Positions 10,917-19,490 of a stretch of DNA of 64,000 nucleotides are shown here, one piece after another. Under the pieces are notes generated by a model that was not told the origin of the DNA, searched no databases, and saw nothing but the letters and a program-made list of their open reading frames with translations. Made by a program: the position numbers and the translations under genes. Position 1 is the stretch's first letter, and the number at the start of each line of letters is the position of its first letter. Source of the DNA: Glandiceps talaboti (lineage: Eukaryota; Hemichordata; Enteropneusta; Spengelidae); the NCBI RefSeq assembly GCF_964340395.1, contig NC_135567.1:15755806-15819805 (forward strand). Direction: 5' to 3'.

Positions 10917-11952
10917 ATAGATAAAATAAAATAAATAAAATAAAATAAAATAAAGTGTACTGTGATATTTGACTCAGCTCACTGATAAGATTTAAATCAT
11001 AATTTCAATGCAACCAAAAAAATTTCATATGACATTTCATATGAACTGTCTGATCACATGATTTTGAACGATCACAGTCATTTGCATATCATTTATATAT
11101 ACATGCAGGTATTGCACTGCAGCGCAAATACCACTAGTAACACTAGTATGCATACACACTAGTACAAGTAATCTCTGGTACATATATAATACTATACTCT
11201 AACTGATAAATATTTAGATGTTCCCCAATATTTTTCTTTGTTCAGCCAAGGAATATATGAGTGACCTAAGGGGCCTTTGCCACTGAGTCACTAGACAAGT
11301 AGTGACAAAGGCCCCTTAGGTCATAAGAATTTGAATGAAGAAAATTTTGGAGAATAACATATTATACCAGTGCCACTAACATATATCAAAGACAAATTAG
11401 GGAAAGTAATGATAATTTTCAACATTTGACTCATATAAAGATTGATAAATATGTAAAATGTTTGTTTTTGTACGTACAATAACAAACATCTTACTTGTTT
11501 ATTAGCTTTTGTAATTTATTGAGTTACAAACAATGACTTGGTTAATGTTGTTTCACATTGGTTTTTCAAGTAGGATGCTACAATAAAACTGTTTTGTAAA
11601 TTAAAAATCCAAAATAAATACCCAAGCCTTATCCATATGGTTACTTTAACTCTTTCACCAACGATTCCCGCTGTTGTGGGAATGAGCGAGCGCTAATGAA
11701 AAAGAAAATGGAGGAGACTGTTTACTGTATTGGATTTCCTCGTAAAACAGTTTCTGAAATTGTAACTAAAACACAGGCAAGTTTTGATATTACCTCGCTA
11801 TGTAAGCAATGTACATCTCTTGTGACAAGGGATCTGGCATCCTGTTTGTCAGGGGTTTTGCTGTCCTCTGTGTGTGGCGTTACCTGTGTATTGGTGACAT
11901 TTTCATTGTCTGCTGGTTGGTAGCAAATCTTACTTGTATCCTGTTGAAACAT
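1446..11952 (-). CDS. HLH / HMG-box / CW zinc-finger protein, MEIOSIN-like
   Basis: Exons in transcript order are 11954-11794, 10870-10794, 10007-9917, 8891-7421, 6505-6310, 4710-4390 and 3627-1446. All junctions are GT-AG, every phase matches, and the sum from the ATG at 11952 is 4,497 nt (1,498 residues plus stop). The order is helix-loop-helix (about 86-127), a long Asn/Asp/Gly-rich linker, HMG box (about 616-682), CW zinc finger (about 747-790; C750, C753, C774, C785), then a low-complexity tail. HLH plus HMG in one protein is the layout of vertebrate MEIOSIN (BHMG1), which works with STRA8 to start meiotic transcription. CW fingers bind methylated histone H3 lysine 4. A nuclear chromatin or transcription role is inferred. 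No basic stretch precedes helix 1. The ATG lies two bases inside its exon, so an upstream, possibly untranslated, exon is expected. Confidence 0.85.
3984..4160 (-). mobile_element. Probable 3' tail of a non-LTR retrotransposon
   Basis: A short (GAAT)n run leads into ctttatttcacc and a non-coding tract ending near gtgtccatgatcc. Read on minus, this is a 3' UTR-like tail ending in a simple repeat, as seen in many LINEs and SINEs. No coding part remains. It lies in the intron between the CW and terminal exons. Confidence 0.35.
4390..4710 (-). CDS. Exon with HMG helix 3, basic linker and first part of the CW finger
   Basis: The acceptor ttcaacag|TGATG joins in phase to finish the HMG box. A Lys/Arg-rich linker (EERKLKKKSGKS) follows and is a likely nuclear localisation signal. 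Then comes WVQCDRCDKWRHLP, the first CxxC and Trp cage residues of a CW-type zinc finger. The donor falls inside the second conserved Trp codon (TG|gtaagt). Confidence 0.9.
5308..5370. repeat. Hairpin of the accatagac family
   Basis: Arms gtttcaccatagacc and ggtctatggtttcac with a ccaccaa/ttggtgg inner stem. It matches the three hairpins in SH3BP5 intron 1. Confidence 0.65.
5486..5835. repeat. 69-bp minisatellite, five copies, in an intron
   Basis: Five near-identical units contain attgtacttgggtgggac and ctgcctttgttaag. Both strands stay open because 69 is a multiple of 3, but the array lies between the HMG and CW exons and lacks splice sites that would include it. The period equals that of the array at 1-460; both contain ttgtacttg. 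Confidence 0.9.
5836..6101 (+). mobile_element. Probable retroelement 3' end with (AAAT)n tail
   Basis: Single-copy T-rich sequence follows the 69-bp array and ends tatgtcaaagctg, then a long (aata)n tract from about 6041. A 3' UTR running into a simple-repeat tail is typical of non-LTR elements. The preceding minisatellite may belong to the same element. Confidence 0.35.
6185..6324 (-). repeat. Four 35-bp tandem copies of the HMG-exon donor junction
   Basis: Copies begin at 6185, 6220, 6255 and 6290. Each holds aaaacttac, the reverse complement of the donor gtaagtttt, plus about 15 exon bases. The exon-proximal copy is the functional boundary at 6310. Using a downstream copy would add 35 nt and shift the frame after the HMG helix 2 codons. 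Confidence 0.9.
6310..6505 (-). CDS. HMG-box exon
   Basis: It encodes a YRKVES linker, then RRPQNGFIRFSCRFRKDI, ISRILGAKWRRM and EKKPFS: the RPxNxF(I/M)xF start, the conserved Trp and the KKPF that define HMG helices 1-2. Helix 3 (EFPDWNY) follows in the next exon. The donor TTCTC|gtaagt lies in a four-copy 35-bp tandem repeat, so three extra donor copies follow the used one. Confidence 0.9.
6600..7400. other. Intron between the linker and HMG exons
   Basis: A+T-rich sequence with no open coding exon on either strand. Short tcaattcaaac-type segments recur but no clear repeat boundary is visible. Confidence 0.4.
7421..8891 (-). CDS. Large exon: HLH helix 2 and Asn/Asp/Gly/His-rich linker
   Basis: It is 1,471 nt. 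It opens with helix 2, then an acidic segment (about 130-200), then about 400 residues of degenerate short repeats built on GNRLGD, DGSHGN and similar words. The linker is probably disordered and appears to have grown by slippage. The donor AAAG|gtaaac leaves phase 1, and the glycine split across the junction rebuilds correctly in the HMG exon. Confidence 0.85.
8963..9260. repeat. Dispersed repeat family A (copy 1)
   Basis: About 300 bp match 22536-22805 in the same orientation. Shared words include gtgacccacctaactacc, ggggtagtaca, aaattaagtcaaaggtg and acatttacacatcctctgct. No protein is encoded, so it is a short non-autonomous element or SINE-like repeat. Confidence 0.75.
9690..9865. repeat. 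Dispersed repeat family B, SINE-like
   Basis: The words tgatgtttctct, aagtgatgtaaaatcatgaaatg and a terminal g(c)tggcactcc recur at 29910-30085, 30240-30410 and, in partial or inverted form, at 22865-22950 and 31460-31560. The unit is about 170 bp and encodes no protein. Confidence 0.7.
9917..10007 (-). CDS. Exon encoding HLH helix 1 and loop
   Basis: It encodes MDKMFQDLRNLLP followed by a loop ending LLNTSK, and the donor is AAG|gtaaga. The next exon resumes at once with VRIINTAAEYIDWL. The pattern of Leu-Arg..Leu-Pro, a lysine at the loop end, Ile-Ile, Ala-Ala and Tyr-Ile..Leu is the standard HLH core, split by an intron in the loop. Confidence 0.85.
10140..10475. repeat. Dispersed repeat family C (copy 1) with internal 20-bp tandem repeat
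   Basis: It matches 52185-52465: tgagccagcaagtc, aaaattgtttgcatctct, agctatttgcaatgtcactg, gataagaaaccccacttcc. In this copy the 20-bp unit agctttgcctgatgtgttat is repeated four times (10286-10370); the other copy has it once. Confidence 0.8.
10794..10870 (-). CDS. Second coding exon (77 nt)
   Basis: The acceptor is ttacag|GGACTT and the donor is AACAG|gtatat. It enters in phase 0 and leaves in phase 2, which exactly fits its neighbours. It encodes a polar Asn/Ser/Thr-rich peptide where a basic region would normally precede an HLH; it is not basic. Confidence 0.75.
11255..11330. repeat. Hairpin element containing aaggccccttaggtca
   Basis: The inverted arms gtgacctaaggggcctttg and caaaggccccttaggtca are separated by about 30 bases. 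One arm with related flanking DNA recurs at 55808-55830, so this is a dispersed palindromic element, not a gene-specific structure. Confidence 0.65.
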
Positions 11953-11954
11953 AT
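11794..11954 (-). CDS. First coding exon of the HLH-HMG-CW gene
   Basis: The acceptor reads ttacaag before ATATGTTTC and the donor is GAG|gtaata, phase 0. It encodes 53 residues from MFQQDTSK, with no known domain. Translation could instead begin in an unseen upstream exon, because the acceptor shows that this is not the transcript's first exon. Confidence 0.7.
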
Positions 11955-12019
11955 CTTGTAAAAAAGGGGAAAAAAGAAAAAAAGTCACTATAGGTAGTTT
12001 GTGTTGGTGAGTTAATGGG

Positions 12020-12680
12020 ATCAAATGAACCCCCCCCCCCCCAAAAAAAAAAAAAAAAAAAATAAATAAATAAATAAGTAAATAAATAAATAAAAAAAAA
12101 AAAATTTCAGCCCATATTTTTAATAACCATATGCATTTTCCAGGAATACTAAAAAAACTAAATGTTATGATAAAACCTTAATTGAGATAACGAAGGGGAG
12201 AAACTATTATTAAAAAAAATAACTTGCTTCTGCACAGTGCACATTTCAGCTTTAATATATTCATGATGTCATACATTTATTTCACCAATCACAAGGAAGA
12301 CTGAGAGAGTGGGCTGGCCGATATGATATTACATCATACTCCGATTCGGTATCCGGCCGAGTCCTGGGACCCCGGGCCTGGGATTTCAATGTGCAATAAA
12401 AATTGAACATTTCAAAAGTGAACCTCAACTAAACCGTAACTCAACTTAAAATATTACACGATAGCCATTTCCTGTACCCTATAACTTTTTCGTCAAATAC
12501 GGCGTGTTGTATACCTTAACGAAACTGTTCAACGCATTCGCCTTCTGACCTCAGGGTACCAGGTCACCGGGTGGGCTATCGCGGATCTTTGTATGCAAAA
12601 CCTTCCCTTGTTTTTACATTAATTCAACGCACCTGAAATTTTTTTCCAACAATTTTTTTGGTGCAATTTACAAAAGCCGC
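12020..12680. other. Intergenic or 5' region of the HLH-HMG-CW gene
   Basis: Poly-C and poly-A runs and an (AAATA)n tract lie at 12029-12105. A G+C-rich stretch at 12300-12400 is followed by CpG-bearing DNA to 12600. The missing 5' exon and promoter of the minus-strand gene probably lie here. A plus-strand tttatt near 12276 could be the polyadenylation signal of the small gene at 12681-12977. Confidence 0.4.
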
Positions 12681-12977
12681 TTAGTAATATATACGGTTGA
12701 TCAGGTTATCTATAAATGTAATTGTAGCAATGACCAATATTGTAGCTAGCAAGCTGTTCAGATCAACACGTGGGTACATCGTGTGCTGAGCTTCGATTTC
12801 ATACACGTAGAATTTCCCGCCAATGCGTTGCAAGCCGAGGGTACGAGCTGGCAACCTTCCAACAGACGACCGGTGATCGTGAGCGCCCAGCCCCGACACC
12901 AACACCGGCAACGGTGGCATGCTGCACTGCGACGGACAAGTGATATCTAACTTGTGCAAAAAATGAAGTCTGTCCAT
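12681..12977 (-). CDS. 98-residue tail-anchored protein with a BIM-like BH3-type motif
   Basis: The exon acceptor is an excellent pyrimidine tract ending tttattttag at about 13044. The ATG at 12977 has a strong context (AAACATGG), and upstream reading through the candidate 5' exon meets a stop, so this start is preferred. Residues 56-70 include LQRIGGKFYVY, which aligns with the BH3 of BIM (LRRIGDEFNAYY). The usual Asp is Gly here. The C-terminus has a ~20-residue hydrophobic segment (LLATILVIATITF) followed by a short polar tail, as in tail-anchored BH3-only proteins. BH3-only proteins trigger apoptosis by binding BCL-2 relatives at mitochondria. That function here is inference from one short motif plus topology; it could be an unrelated small membrane protein. 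Confidence 0.5.
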   Translation of the reverse strand: MDRLHFLHKLDITCPSQCSMPPLPVLVSGLGAHDHRSSVGRLPARTLGLQRIGGKFYVYEIEAQHTMYPRVDLNSLLATILVIATITFIDNLINRIYY

Positions 12978-13362
12978 GTTTAGTTGAACATCATTATGCA
13001 ATAAGTTGTTTTTTTCTCTTTTTTTCAGTATTGATACTAAAATAAAATGAAAATAAAAAAATAATAAAAATATCAACCCCCTTTCTTTGAAAATCTCCGA
13101 CACATCGTCTTTGGTAATGTTACCAACTTAGGATTTTCATACTTTCAAGTTTAAGACTTTCCAAGAACATTTTGTATTTTTTGATTTGAAAATAAATGTT
13201 TGTAAGAGTTTAATTAATTTGTAGCCCCGCAATCAAGATTTCAAAAAATCGTGACCCTAAAATGTGTCGATCACTTTAAGATGCGGCCACCATGTGCGCA
13301 CCCCATGCTGTATGTTTCGCACGCATGTACCTTACTCAAATCACAGTGGATGGTTAACATAC

Positions 13363-13500
13363 CTGATGACGAGTCTTTTGTACGGAATTATACGAAGAAC
13401 TACTTCAAATTTATCCAATATGTATGGTAGTTGACGCCATTAAAGTATACTTGTGACTCTTCCGTAGAGCCATGGCGGCTGCCATAATTATCAATGAACT
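13363..13500 (-). other. Candidate 5' untranslated exon of the small tail-anchored gene
   Basis: On minus, CATCAG|gtatgt is a strong donor preceded by CpG-rich sequence. It holds a short upstream frame starting GCCGCCATGGC that stops after 20 codons. No frame reads through into the next exon, so it would be untranslated. Only sequence signals support it. Confidence 0.4.
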
Positions 13501-14887
13501 CGGGTACACTGTGCAGTGAAATGTAAAATGTAGTAAACAAGAGCAAAAATGGATACTTTTCTCCAGACAAATTTTAACTCTCACGTATTGTTATGCAAAT
13601 TTTGACACCATTTCAAAAATTTCAACCAATCACAGGAACGAGTGTTTTTTGTGTAAAATTTCATGAATGTAACAATGTGCCATGATTGTGTCGATGTCAC
13701 AAGCTTCCAGACAGTTTCAACTTTTCCTTTCTATTTTTTTCGGCGGGCGCGGGCTGTGGCGCACGTAAACATTTTTCTTAACCCCCCCCCCCCCCGGCGG
13801 TCGCGGGCTGCGGCGTAACACAAACATTCCTCCGACAAAAAATATTACTTGTAACTTTGAAATCATAAACATAACCTTTTCGAGAGTTAAAGTCCAATTA
13901 TTTATATTTAATTTACTTTTCCACTTTTTAATTTTGTCCTTTTTAGATCTGTCAATATTTCTGATGACTCATGAGCTTGATAGTGCCGGTAGTTAGTACA
14001 CAGATAAATAACTGTGTTAGTTATCTGTGGTTAGTACTAGTATATATTCGATTGACGTCCCGGTCAAATTGTACACGCACACATCTTCCACGCTATATTA
14101 TGTCACATGTGAACTATGTACCAGTAGATGCGCTGCTTCAGTTAAAAAATGGGGCTGCCCGTTGAGAAACTATCGGTCACATTATAATTTAGGGGGTACA
14201 AAATCACCAAATATGAAATATGTCCAAAAAGAAGTCGTAATTGAATGAACGAACAAGCAAGTTATAAATTTTATTCTTGTAAAAATAAGTTACATCGGGC
14301 CGATGAGATATACGATCGAGGCAATGCGCAAATGGGTAATAGCATGCAATCCACTGAACTTTATACATGAGTGCTCGGTATATTGCGCCCAGGTTGTAAA
14401 TTTCAATAGTTACTAAGTTAATTTCAATTCTACATTCCTTTTTTGATTGTATTTTCACCAGATACAATAATACAAGAATGTAAACATCAAAGAAAAAACA
14501 TGAGTTAATTAGCAGTGGACACGCCCTAGCCTGTCCCTGCCACCGCCTCCCTTCCGCACCCCTGGTCCCAGTCGTACCATCCAAGCTAAGACGCATTCCT
14601 TCTGTTCAAATGAGACAAACCATTATCGCTTCTAGGGAGGGCAAAACGTAGTCCAGATATATGTCAATTTTTCCTTTACTGTTTAAATTGACAATGATTT
14701 ACGTCTATGGATCATAAGAATTCTCCTGTTTTGCTGATTAGCGAACACTCAAAAACAAACAAAATTAGCTTTAATATTTTATTCAGAAAATAGCAGTTGG
14801 GCTTCTTTGTGTCGTCACAAACTTTTGATCAATCAGACGATTCCATTTGTTACATAATCATTTACTGTGTTCGACGGAGAAATATAC

Positions 14888-14941
<54 letters not shown>

Positions 14942-14960
14942 GTTTGCGCTCAGCTTTGCC
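13501..14960. other. Intergenic between the small gene and BDH1-like gene
   Basis: No credible gene. It contains a poly-C run (13783-13795), two ggcgggcgcgggctg-like copies at about 13741 and 13793, and a (GA)n tract followed by poly-G at 14889-14942. Confidence 0.5.
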
Positions 14961-14969
14961 GTTTGTAAA

Positions 14970-15186
14970 ACACAGTCGCTTGTAAACTGTTATTCCTTTC
15001 CTAAATGGTTTTATTCTTGTCTATGACGGTCCTAATACAGAACAATGACGTTATTATAGGGATTGGCGATGTTCTTATAAAATCGGTAGCGATGTCATAT
15101 CATGACGTCATTGTTCTGTATTAGGACCGTCATAGACAAGAATAAAACCATTTAGGAAAGGAATAACAGTTTACAAGCGACTGTGT
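14970..15186. repeat. Perfect 81-bp inverted repeat with 55-bp loop
   Basis: The arms 14970-15050 and 15106-15186 are exact reverse complements by reading. The structure ends about 100 bases before the BDH1-like start codon, so it probably overlaps the promoter or 5' UTR. A perfect match implies recent formation or gene conversion. It could be a miniature foldback transposon. Confidence 0.9.
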
Positions 15187-15289
15187 TGTAAAACCACGTG
15201 TTCTATGCATTACTCCAAGATGTGTGACCTTCATCGATCATTTGACCCCGTGTCATGATGTGACCTCGATTGAACGTTACAAACAAAAT

Positions 15290-16173
15290 ATGGCTCTCAT
15301 ACACTATTTGGCAGGGTCCGTTTTTATGATCGTATCATGTGCACTCCTACTTTCTGCAAGTAGTATATTATCTGCAATATTTTCGATGATATTCGCTATC
15401 TTCGGTTATCGAATCATCACAAATGCGTGGTCTGATGAAAGGCGAGTAAGCGCTCAAAATAAAGCAGTGTTGATCACAGGATGTGATAGTGGTTTCGGTC
15501 TTGCAATGGCGAGACGCTTTCATCGACTTGGGTTCAAAGTATTCGCTGGCTGTCTACTGAAGGAACGTGGCGGAGACGGCGCAAGAAGCCTGGAAGAAGA
15601 GAATTCAGAACAGCTCCATGTCTTACAATTGGATGTAACTAACGAGGAACAAATACAAAATGCTGTAGCGTACGTGAATGAAAATACATACGAGCAAGGT
15701 AACGCTCACATCAATTATCAATTATTATCCCACTGGGACACAAATGCTTGACTTTTGAGTAAACAACACATGCAGACTTTTCAGTGATTGATTAATGCAC
15801 AAACTTTTGGGTTATATATGTTTTAATATTTGTTCTGACTCTAGTGAATTCCGAGTTATGATTTATGACCTGTTCCTTGGATTGTTTTATATTATATTAT
15901 ACTAGTATATATATATCACATTATCTAGTCCTGCTTACATGACGGTGCACGAGTCTATATTACTAACTTGACTTAGGAGGGACAATTGTCAGAATCGAGT
16001 CCCGGATTAGTCCGCATGCAAGCAGGACTACACATTATCAAGCTAGATACACAGGAACCATTACACAGTGTTTCACGCTGTTGCTATCATCAGACAACAT
16101 GATGTTTACTCCAGTATAGACATTTTACATACATTGAGTATATATATTAATATATACACACACATATAAATAT

Positions 16174-16256
<83 letters not shown>

Positions 16257-18119
16257 AATAGTATCAAACTCGTAGAATAGAGTGCTCGATGCTTGGGTAA
16301 GCAGGGCGGGAATAATCAAAGTAGGTTGGTTGGAACTTGAGGTGCTTGGTTGTAACTCCGAGTTTCACGCTCAATGCGTTCATCAGACAACGCATTGAGC
16401 ATGAAACTCGGAGTTACAACCAAGCACCTCAAGTTCCAACCAACCTACTTTGATTATATATGTATATATATATATACACATATAAATATACATATAAATG
16501 ACAACTCAATGGTGTCAAAGTGTCAACAAAGCTCACATCAAAGGGTTCCAAAAGTTCTGATCAGTGTTTGCCCTGTATACTATGTATGTATGTATGTATG
16601 TATGTATGTATGTATGTATGTATGTATGTATGTATGTATGTATGTATGTATGTATGTATGTATGTATGTATGTATGTGCATGTGTGCGTGCAAATACCAA
16701 TAGTAAATAAATTAGTATGCATTTACACTATTAATGTAAGTAATCCTGTGTATTTCTGTAGGTTTGTGGGCTGTAATCAATAATGCAGGGTTAAGTACAT
16801 TTGGTTGTGTTGAATTTTGTTCAATTCAAACTTACAAGGATGTTGCCGAGGTAACGCTATGGGGTGTTGTCAGAACAACACAAGCATTTCTACCACTGAT
16901 TAGAAAACAAAAAGGTAAGATTATCACTTTTTTGTGTAGTACGTTGTAAATTATAATTTATTTTCAGATATTCCAAACTTAGGGATGATAACACAATGTC
17001 ATAGACTGATAGACTGATAGATCAGCTATTGTGGGTGTGGTCTAATCTACTATTCCCAAATGCAGGCTGATAATTTGACGTGCCACTGACACACACAATT
17101 TCTAGTGACACTAAAATTTGGTGTTCTCCTATCTCTAGCAAATCAGACAAGAGGATACTATGTCTAAGGTTACGATGTATGCAAATTAGTTTTAGTACCC
17201 TGTCGTCTGATTGGCTAGAGTAATCTGTAGACCTGTTTATCATTCTCTCTTTGTTCACTGTTTTTTGACCACATTTCAACATCTGAGTGCTGTTGACTGA
17301 CACCAGTCCCTTGGGTGAATACTAGTAACTAGAAAAACACAAAAATAAAGTTGATCACATTTCCTTCCCAAAATTTGAAATAAAGAACAAATTCAAAACA
17401 TTTGAAAATTAAGAGACAGAACAAATCTCCCAAGGGAGGGTGCCAGTCTACTGTACCCTGACATTTAACACTATCACACAAATAAATAAATATAAGACAA
17501 AAACTAAATTTAGGATTTATTGTCTCAATATTTTCTAGTTTTTGGGGTATGACAATGCCATGTGTCTATGTTAGTTTGTCAATTTCCAGTTGCTATGGTA
17601 ACATTCAAATGTAAATCATAAATTTTTGTCGTTTTTTGTTCTATACCAGGACGAGTCATCACTATGTCAAGTTGGCTTGGTTTATTCAGTGCTGGTACGC
17701 GATCTACATATTGTATATGCAAACATGGCATCGAAACTTTCTCGGATTGTTTGCGCTACGAAATGAAACCATGGGGCGTTAATGTATGCCTCATAGAACC
17801 TGCTAATTTTGTCGCAGCAACAAATATATTCACGTCAGAGAGCATCAAGAAGATTTCAGATAAAATGTGGCTGGAAGTAGATGAAAGCGTGAGAGCAGAC
17901 TACGGTAGAGAAAAGTTTGATGCCGTCACTGATAACATGAATCAGTTTAGAAGAACTAGTCATAAAGATGCGAACATGGTGATTGATAGAGTAGAAGAGG
18001 TGCTGTTGACCGAAAAACCAAAAGATCGCTATTTTGTTGGGAACCTGAAAGATCAATGCCAGGCAATTATACGTACATACTTACCATCTGGGATTGGAGA
18101 TTTGATCTACAACTTGTAA
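15290..18119 (+). CDS. BDH1: D-beta-hydroxybutyrate dehydrogenase-like short-chain dehydrogenase
   Basis: Exons are 15290-15698, 16762-16914 and 17650-18119, all junctions phase 1, 343 residues; human BDH1 is also 343. The NAD-binding TGCDSGFG is at 63-70, NNAG at 143-146, and the catalytic Ser195, Tyr208 and Lys212 (YCICK) are all present. Similarity to BDH1 runs throughout, for example [31 protein letters not shown] and the ending [13 protein letters not shown]1 interconverts acetoacetate and 3-hydroxybutyrate in the mitochondrial inner membrane. Here the N-terminus has two hydrophobic stretches (7-40) rather than an evident matrix presequence, so location may differ. An in-frame upstream ATG at 15224 would add 22 residues; 15290 gives the family length. 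A related 11-cis-retinol or 17-beta-steroid dehydrogenase role is less likely. Confidence 0.9.
16138..16256. repeat. Compound (TA)n/(CA)n microsatellite
   Basis: Alternating tata, (ca)n at about 16178-16208 and (at)n at about 16210-16252, in the first BDH1-like intron. Confidence 0.9.
16314..16455. repeat. 67-bp near-perfect palindrome, 8-base loop
   Basis: The arms 16314-16380 and 16389-16455 differ at one position. The loop is catcagac. The word tttcacgct..catcagacaac also appears about 300 bp upstream (16070-16100), so the element may be a copy-derived foldback. It lies in the first BDH1-like intron. Confidence 0.9.
16581..16677. repeat. (TATG)n microsatellite
   Basis: About 24 pure tetranucleotide units in the first BDH1-like intron. 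Open frames through it are artefacts. Confidence 0.95.
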
Positions 18120-18780
18120 ATATTTTATCGAGAACCTTATAGAGTGACGCAAGGCAATTATACTTACTGTCTAGAATTAGAGATGTTCTCTACAACTTGT
18201 CAATATTTTTTCGAGAACCTTATAGAATGACGCAAGGCAATTTGATGAGCACACGTACCATTTAGGATTGGAGATTTTATTTACAACTCATAAATATTTT
18301 GTCAAGAGCCTTTATATAGAACGACGCACGGCAATTATATGAACATGCTTACCGTCTAGATTGGAGATTTTATCTACAACTTGTGAATATTTTGTTGAGA
18401 ACCTTAAAGTGTGATGCAAGGCAATTATACTTACTGTCTAGAATTAGAGATTTTATCTACATATTTTATAAAGTGTGATGCAAGGAAATTATACGAACAT
18501 GTTTGCCAGCTAGAATTGGAGCTTTTATCTACAATTTACAATTTTCTGTCAAGAACGCTTACAGTCTAGAATTGAAGAATTATCTATAATACACAAGTAT
18601 TTTGTCAAAAATGTTATAGAACGACACAAGGCAATTATAAGAACACGCTTACTGTCAGAGATTTTACAACTTGTAAATTTTTTACTGAGAACCTTAAAAA
18701 ATGGCACAAAGCAATTATACGAGGACACTTGCTGCCTGAGATTGGAGAACTTATTTACAACTGATAGCAAAGGAACAATT
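18061..18780 (+). repeat. Tandem array copied from the end of the BDH1-like coding exon
   Basis: The first unit is genuine coding DNA plus 3' UTR: ggcaattatacg, gattggagattt, ctacaacttgtaaatatttt, gagaaccttatag, gacgcaa. Seven or so degenerate units of about 65-95 bases follow without a break, all beginning with variants of aaggcaattata. Units differ by indels, so the copied codons are not maintained. They lie in the 3' UTR or flank. Confidence 0.85.
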
Positions 18781-18789
18781 TTCCCTGAT

Positions 18790-19080
18790 ATCAAAGTTGT
18801 TCGAATCTCTCCAATCTTTTCCGGAAGAAATTTTATTCTTGACTGTGGTAATTATATTAAAGCAGGTGATCTAAACGTTATTGAAATTTGATAATTTAGC
18901 AATTAATGTAGTTTGTAAAATGTGAGTTTTTTAAAAGCTAGTCTGAACTTTGGAACTTTGTGGAAAGTTTTGAATGTTGTTCAAACTATCCAGTCTTCGC
19001 ATGTGTTTTGTAATCTTTTAATATGAAGAGTACCTTGCATGGAATTTTTTAATTTTTAAAAATATAAAATGCTAAAGTGA
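18790..19080. other. 3' flank of the BDH1-like gene
   Basis: A+T-rich, no gene. ATTAAA near 18855 is a possible polyadenylation signal downstream of the array. Confidence 0.35.
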
Positions 19081-19089
19081 ATAGTAGCT

Positions 19090-19490
19090 GATAAGTAAAG
19101 ACCAGGTCATGCACTGATATAGGCAGCAAAGCACAATATAAGTCAATCTCATGAGCCAAAGCAATGGTTCACAGCAGCTTAGGAGTATGTCAGAGTATCT
19201 TCTGTTACGTCAGGGTCCTGAAACATGTTTGTGCACACGGCTCTTGAAGGACTGGGCATAATCGTCACTGATTACTCCGACTACAATGTCAGGGAGTCCA
19301 TTCCAGACATGGACCGCAGTGTGGATGAAAGTTCTGCCAGTGGAGTAAGTTCTTGAAACTGGTTCGATGAATGCATGACTTGGCATTGACAAACCGGTGC
19401 GAGTTGCTCGTCCAATATCATGTACGGCTGAGGTAGCGTTGCCTTCAGGAACATTTACTAATTTCAAACTTGTATAAAGATGCACAATTT
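19090..19490 (-). mobile_element. C-terminal fragment of a non-LTR (LINE) polyprotein
   Basis: A 91-codon minus frame (19485-19210) encodes SRTYSTGRTFIHTAVHVWN followed by GLPDIVVG and, near its end, FKSRVHKH. The layout R..tfF...v..WN.LP......FK..v..h is the conserved end of reverse-transcriptase polyproteins of CR1/Jockey/RTE-like elements. Everything upstream is absent, so it is a dead 5'-truncated insertion. Its 3' UTR probably reaches about 19090. Confidence 0.7.

Noticed and set aside
14204-14596. 130-codon minus frame
   Set aside because: No domain, poor composition for coding, no splice partners.
18780-18830. tRNA-like gttcgaatc motif
   Set aside because: No matching A box or acceptor stem could be drawn upstream; no tRNA found anywhere in the window by eye.
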